A stretch of 6,221 nt of DNA from Parachlamydiaceae bacterium. Its GTDB lineage: Bacteria > Chlamydiota > Chlamydiia > Chlamydiales > Parachlamydiaceae. A program made the position numbers and the translations under genes. The notes under the pieces are model-generated. The model had not been told where the DNA came from and did no database searches. It worked only from the letters and a program-made list of their open reading frames with translations. This document shows positions 5,908 through 6,221 of the stretch, piece after piece. The stretch lies in the NCBI GenBank assembly GCA_013698165.1, contig JACCVN010000486.1, positions 1 through 6,221 on the forward strand, read 5' to 3'. The first letter of the stretch is position 1, and each line of letters starts with the position of its first letter.

Positions 5908-6221
5908 ATGTCAGAGAATGTCAAACACCTAGACGATGCAAATTTTAATGAGTCCATAGCGAAAGGGGTTACATTAGTCGATTTTTTTGCCGACTGGTGC
6001 GGGCCATGCAAAATGATTGCCCCCATTATGGAGCAGCTTGGTGGCGAATTCCATGGAAAAGCTACTATAGCCAAATTAGATATTGACTCAGCGCAAGATA
6101 CAACGTCAACTTTTCAAGTGACATCAATACCTACAATTATTCTTTTTAAAGATGGTAAAGAAGTCAAGCGTGTGGTCGGCGTACGCGATAAGCAATCACT
6201 TGCTGCAATGGTGACGTCTGC
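5908..6221 (+). CDS. trxA: Thioredoxin (3' end beyond window)
   Basis: 104 codons are present without a stop. Thioredoxins are usually about 102-110 residues, so only a few codons should be missing. The redox motif WCGPC is at residues 30-34, preceded by VDFFAD. The cis-proline loop SIPT (73-76) and the downstream FKDGKEV...VG segment (80-91) are all canonical. The protein is a cytosolic disulfide reductase that would be recycled by thioredoxin reductase and supply electrons to ribonucleotide reductase and peroxiredoxins. No export signal is present. The start is set by the AAGGAG at 5895-5900. Its composition resembles the housekeeping genes of the window, not the AT-rich LRR/MORN gene. Confidence 0.95.
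   Translation, partial: MSENVKHLDDANFNESIAKGVTLVDFFADWCGPCKMIAPIMEQLGGEFHGKATIAKLDIDSAQDTTSTFQVTSIPTIILFKDGKEVKRVVGVRDKQSLAAMVTS

Overview
The window looks like part of a chromosome of an intracellular, amoeba-associated bacterium. My best guess is an environmental chlamydia (Parachlamydiaceae-like). The guess rests on a moderately AT-rich genome, a eukaryote-style LRR/MORN repeat protein with an F-box-like N-terminus, a neighbouring protein with an inclusion-membrane-like bilobed hydrophobic domain, and conserved housekeeping genes around them. No rRNA or other marker gene is present, so the assignment is an inference; Legionella-like hosts remain possible.

Layout. Bases 1-33 are the last ten codons of an upstream gene whose stop overlaps the start of an Hsp70-family ATPase gene (33-1835, +). 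A 167-bp convergent spacer (1836-2002) is largely filled by a cluster of overlapping, mutually exclusive inverted repeats (1854-1976). Next, on the minus strand, is an unrecognised 345-residue predicted membrane protein (2003-3040). A 314-bp AT-rich intergenic stretch (3041-3354) separates it from a divergent gene (3355-4605, +) encoding a 416-residue protein: an F-box-like segment, then leucine-rich repeats, then MORN repeats in a regular 24-residue register. A perfect 15-bp inverted repeat with a U-tract (4633-4701) serves as a likely terminator for the tRNA uridine hydroxylase gene trhO (4767-5702, -). A spacer of about 205 bp with divergent promoters and one possible 34-codon ORF leads to trxA (5908 to the window end, +), which is cut off just before its expected stop.

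How it fits together. The flanks (Hsp70-like ATPase, trhO, trxA) are conserved housekeeping or stress genes with moderate GC. The centre, about 2.0-4.7 kb, holds two divergently arranged genes with no housekeeping assignment. One carries a host-mimicking repeat architecture and is strongly AT-rich; the other has an Inc-like or pore-former-like hydrophobic hairpin. This looks like a small accessory insert of candidate host-interaction genes, bounded by inverted-repeat DNA on both sides (1854-1976 and 4637-4701). trhO and trxA are divergently transcribed and have separate likely promoters.
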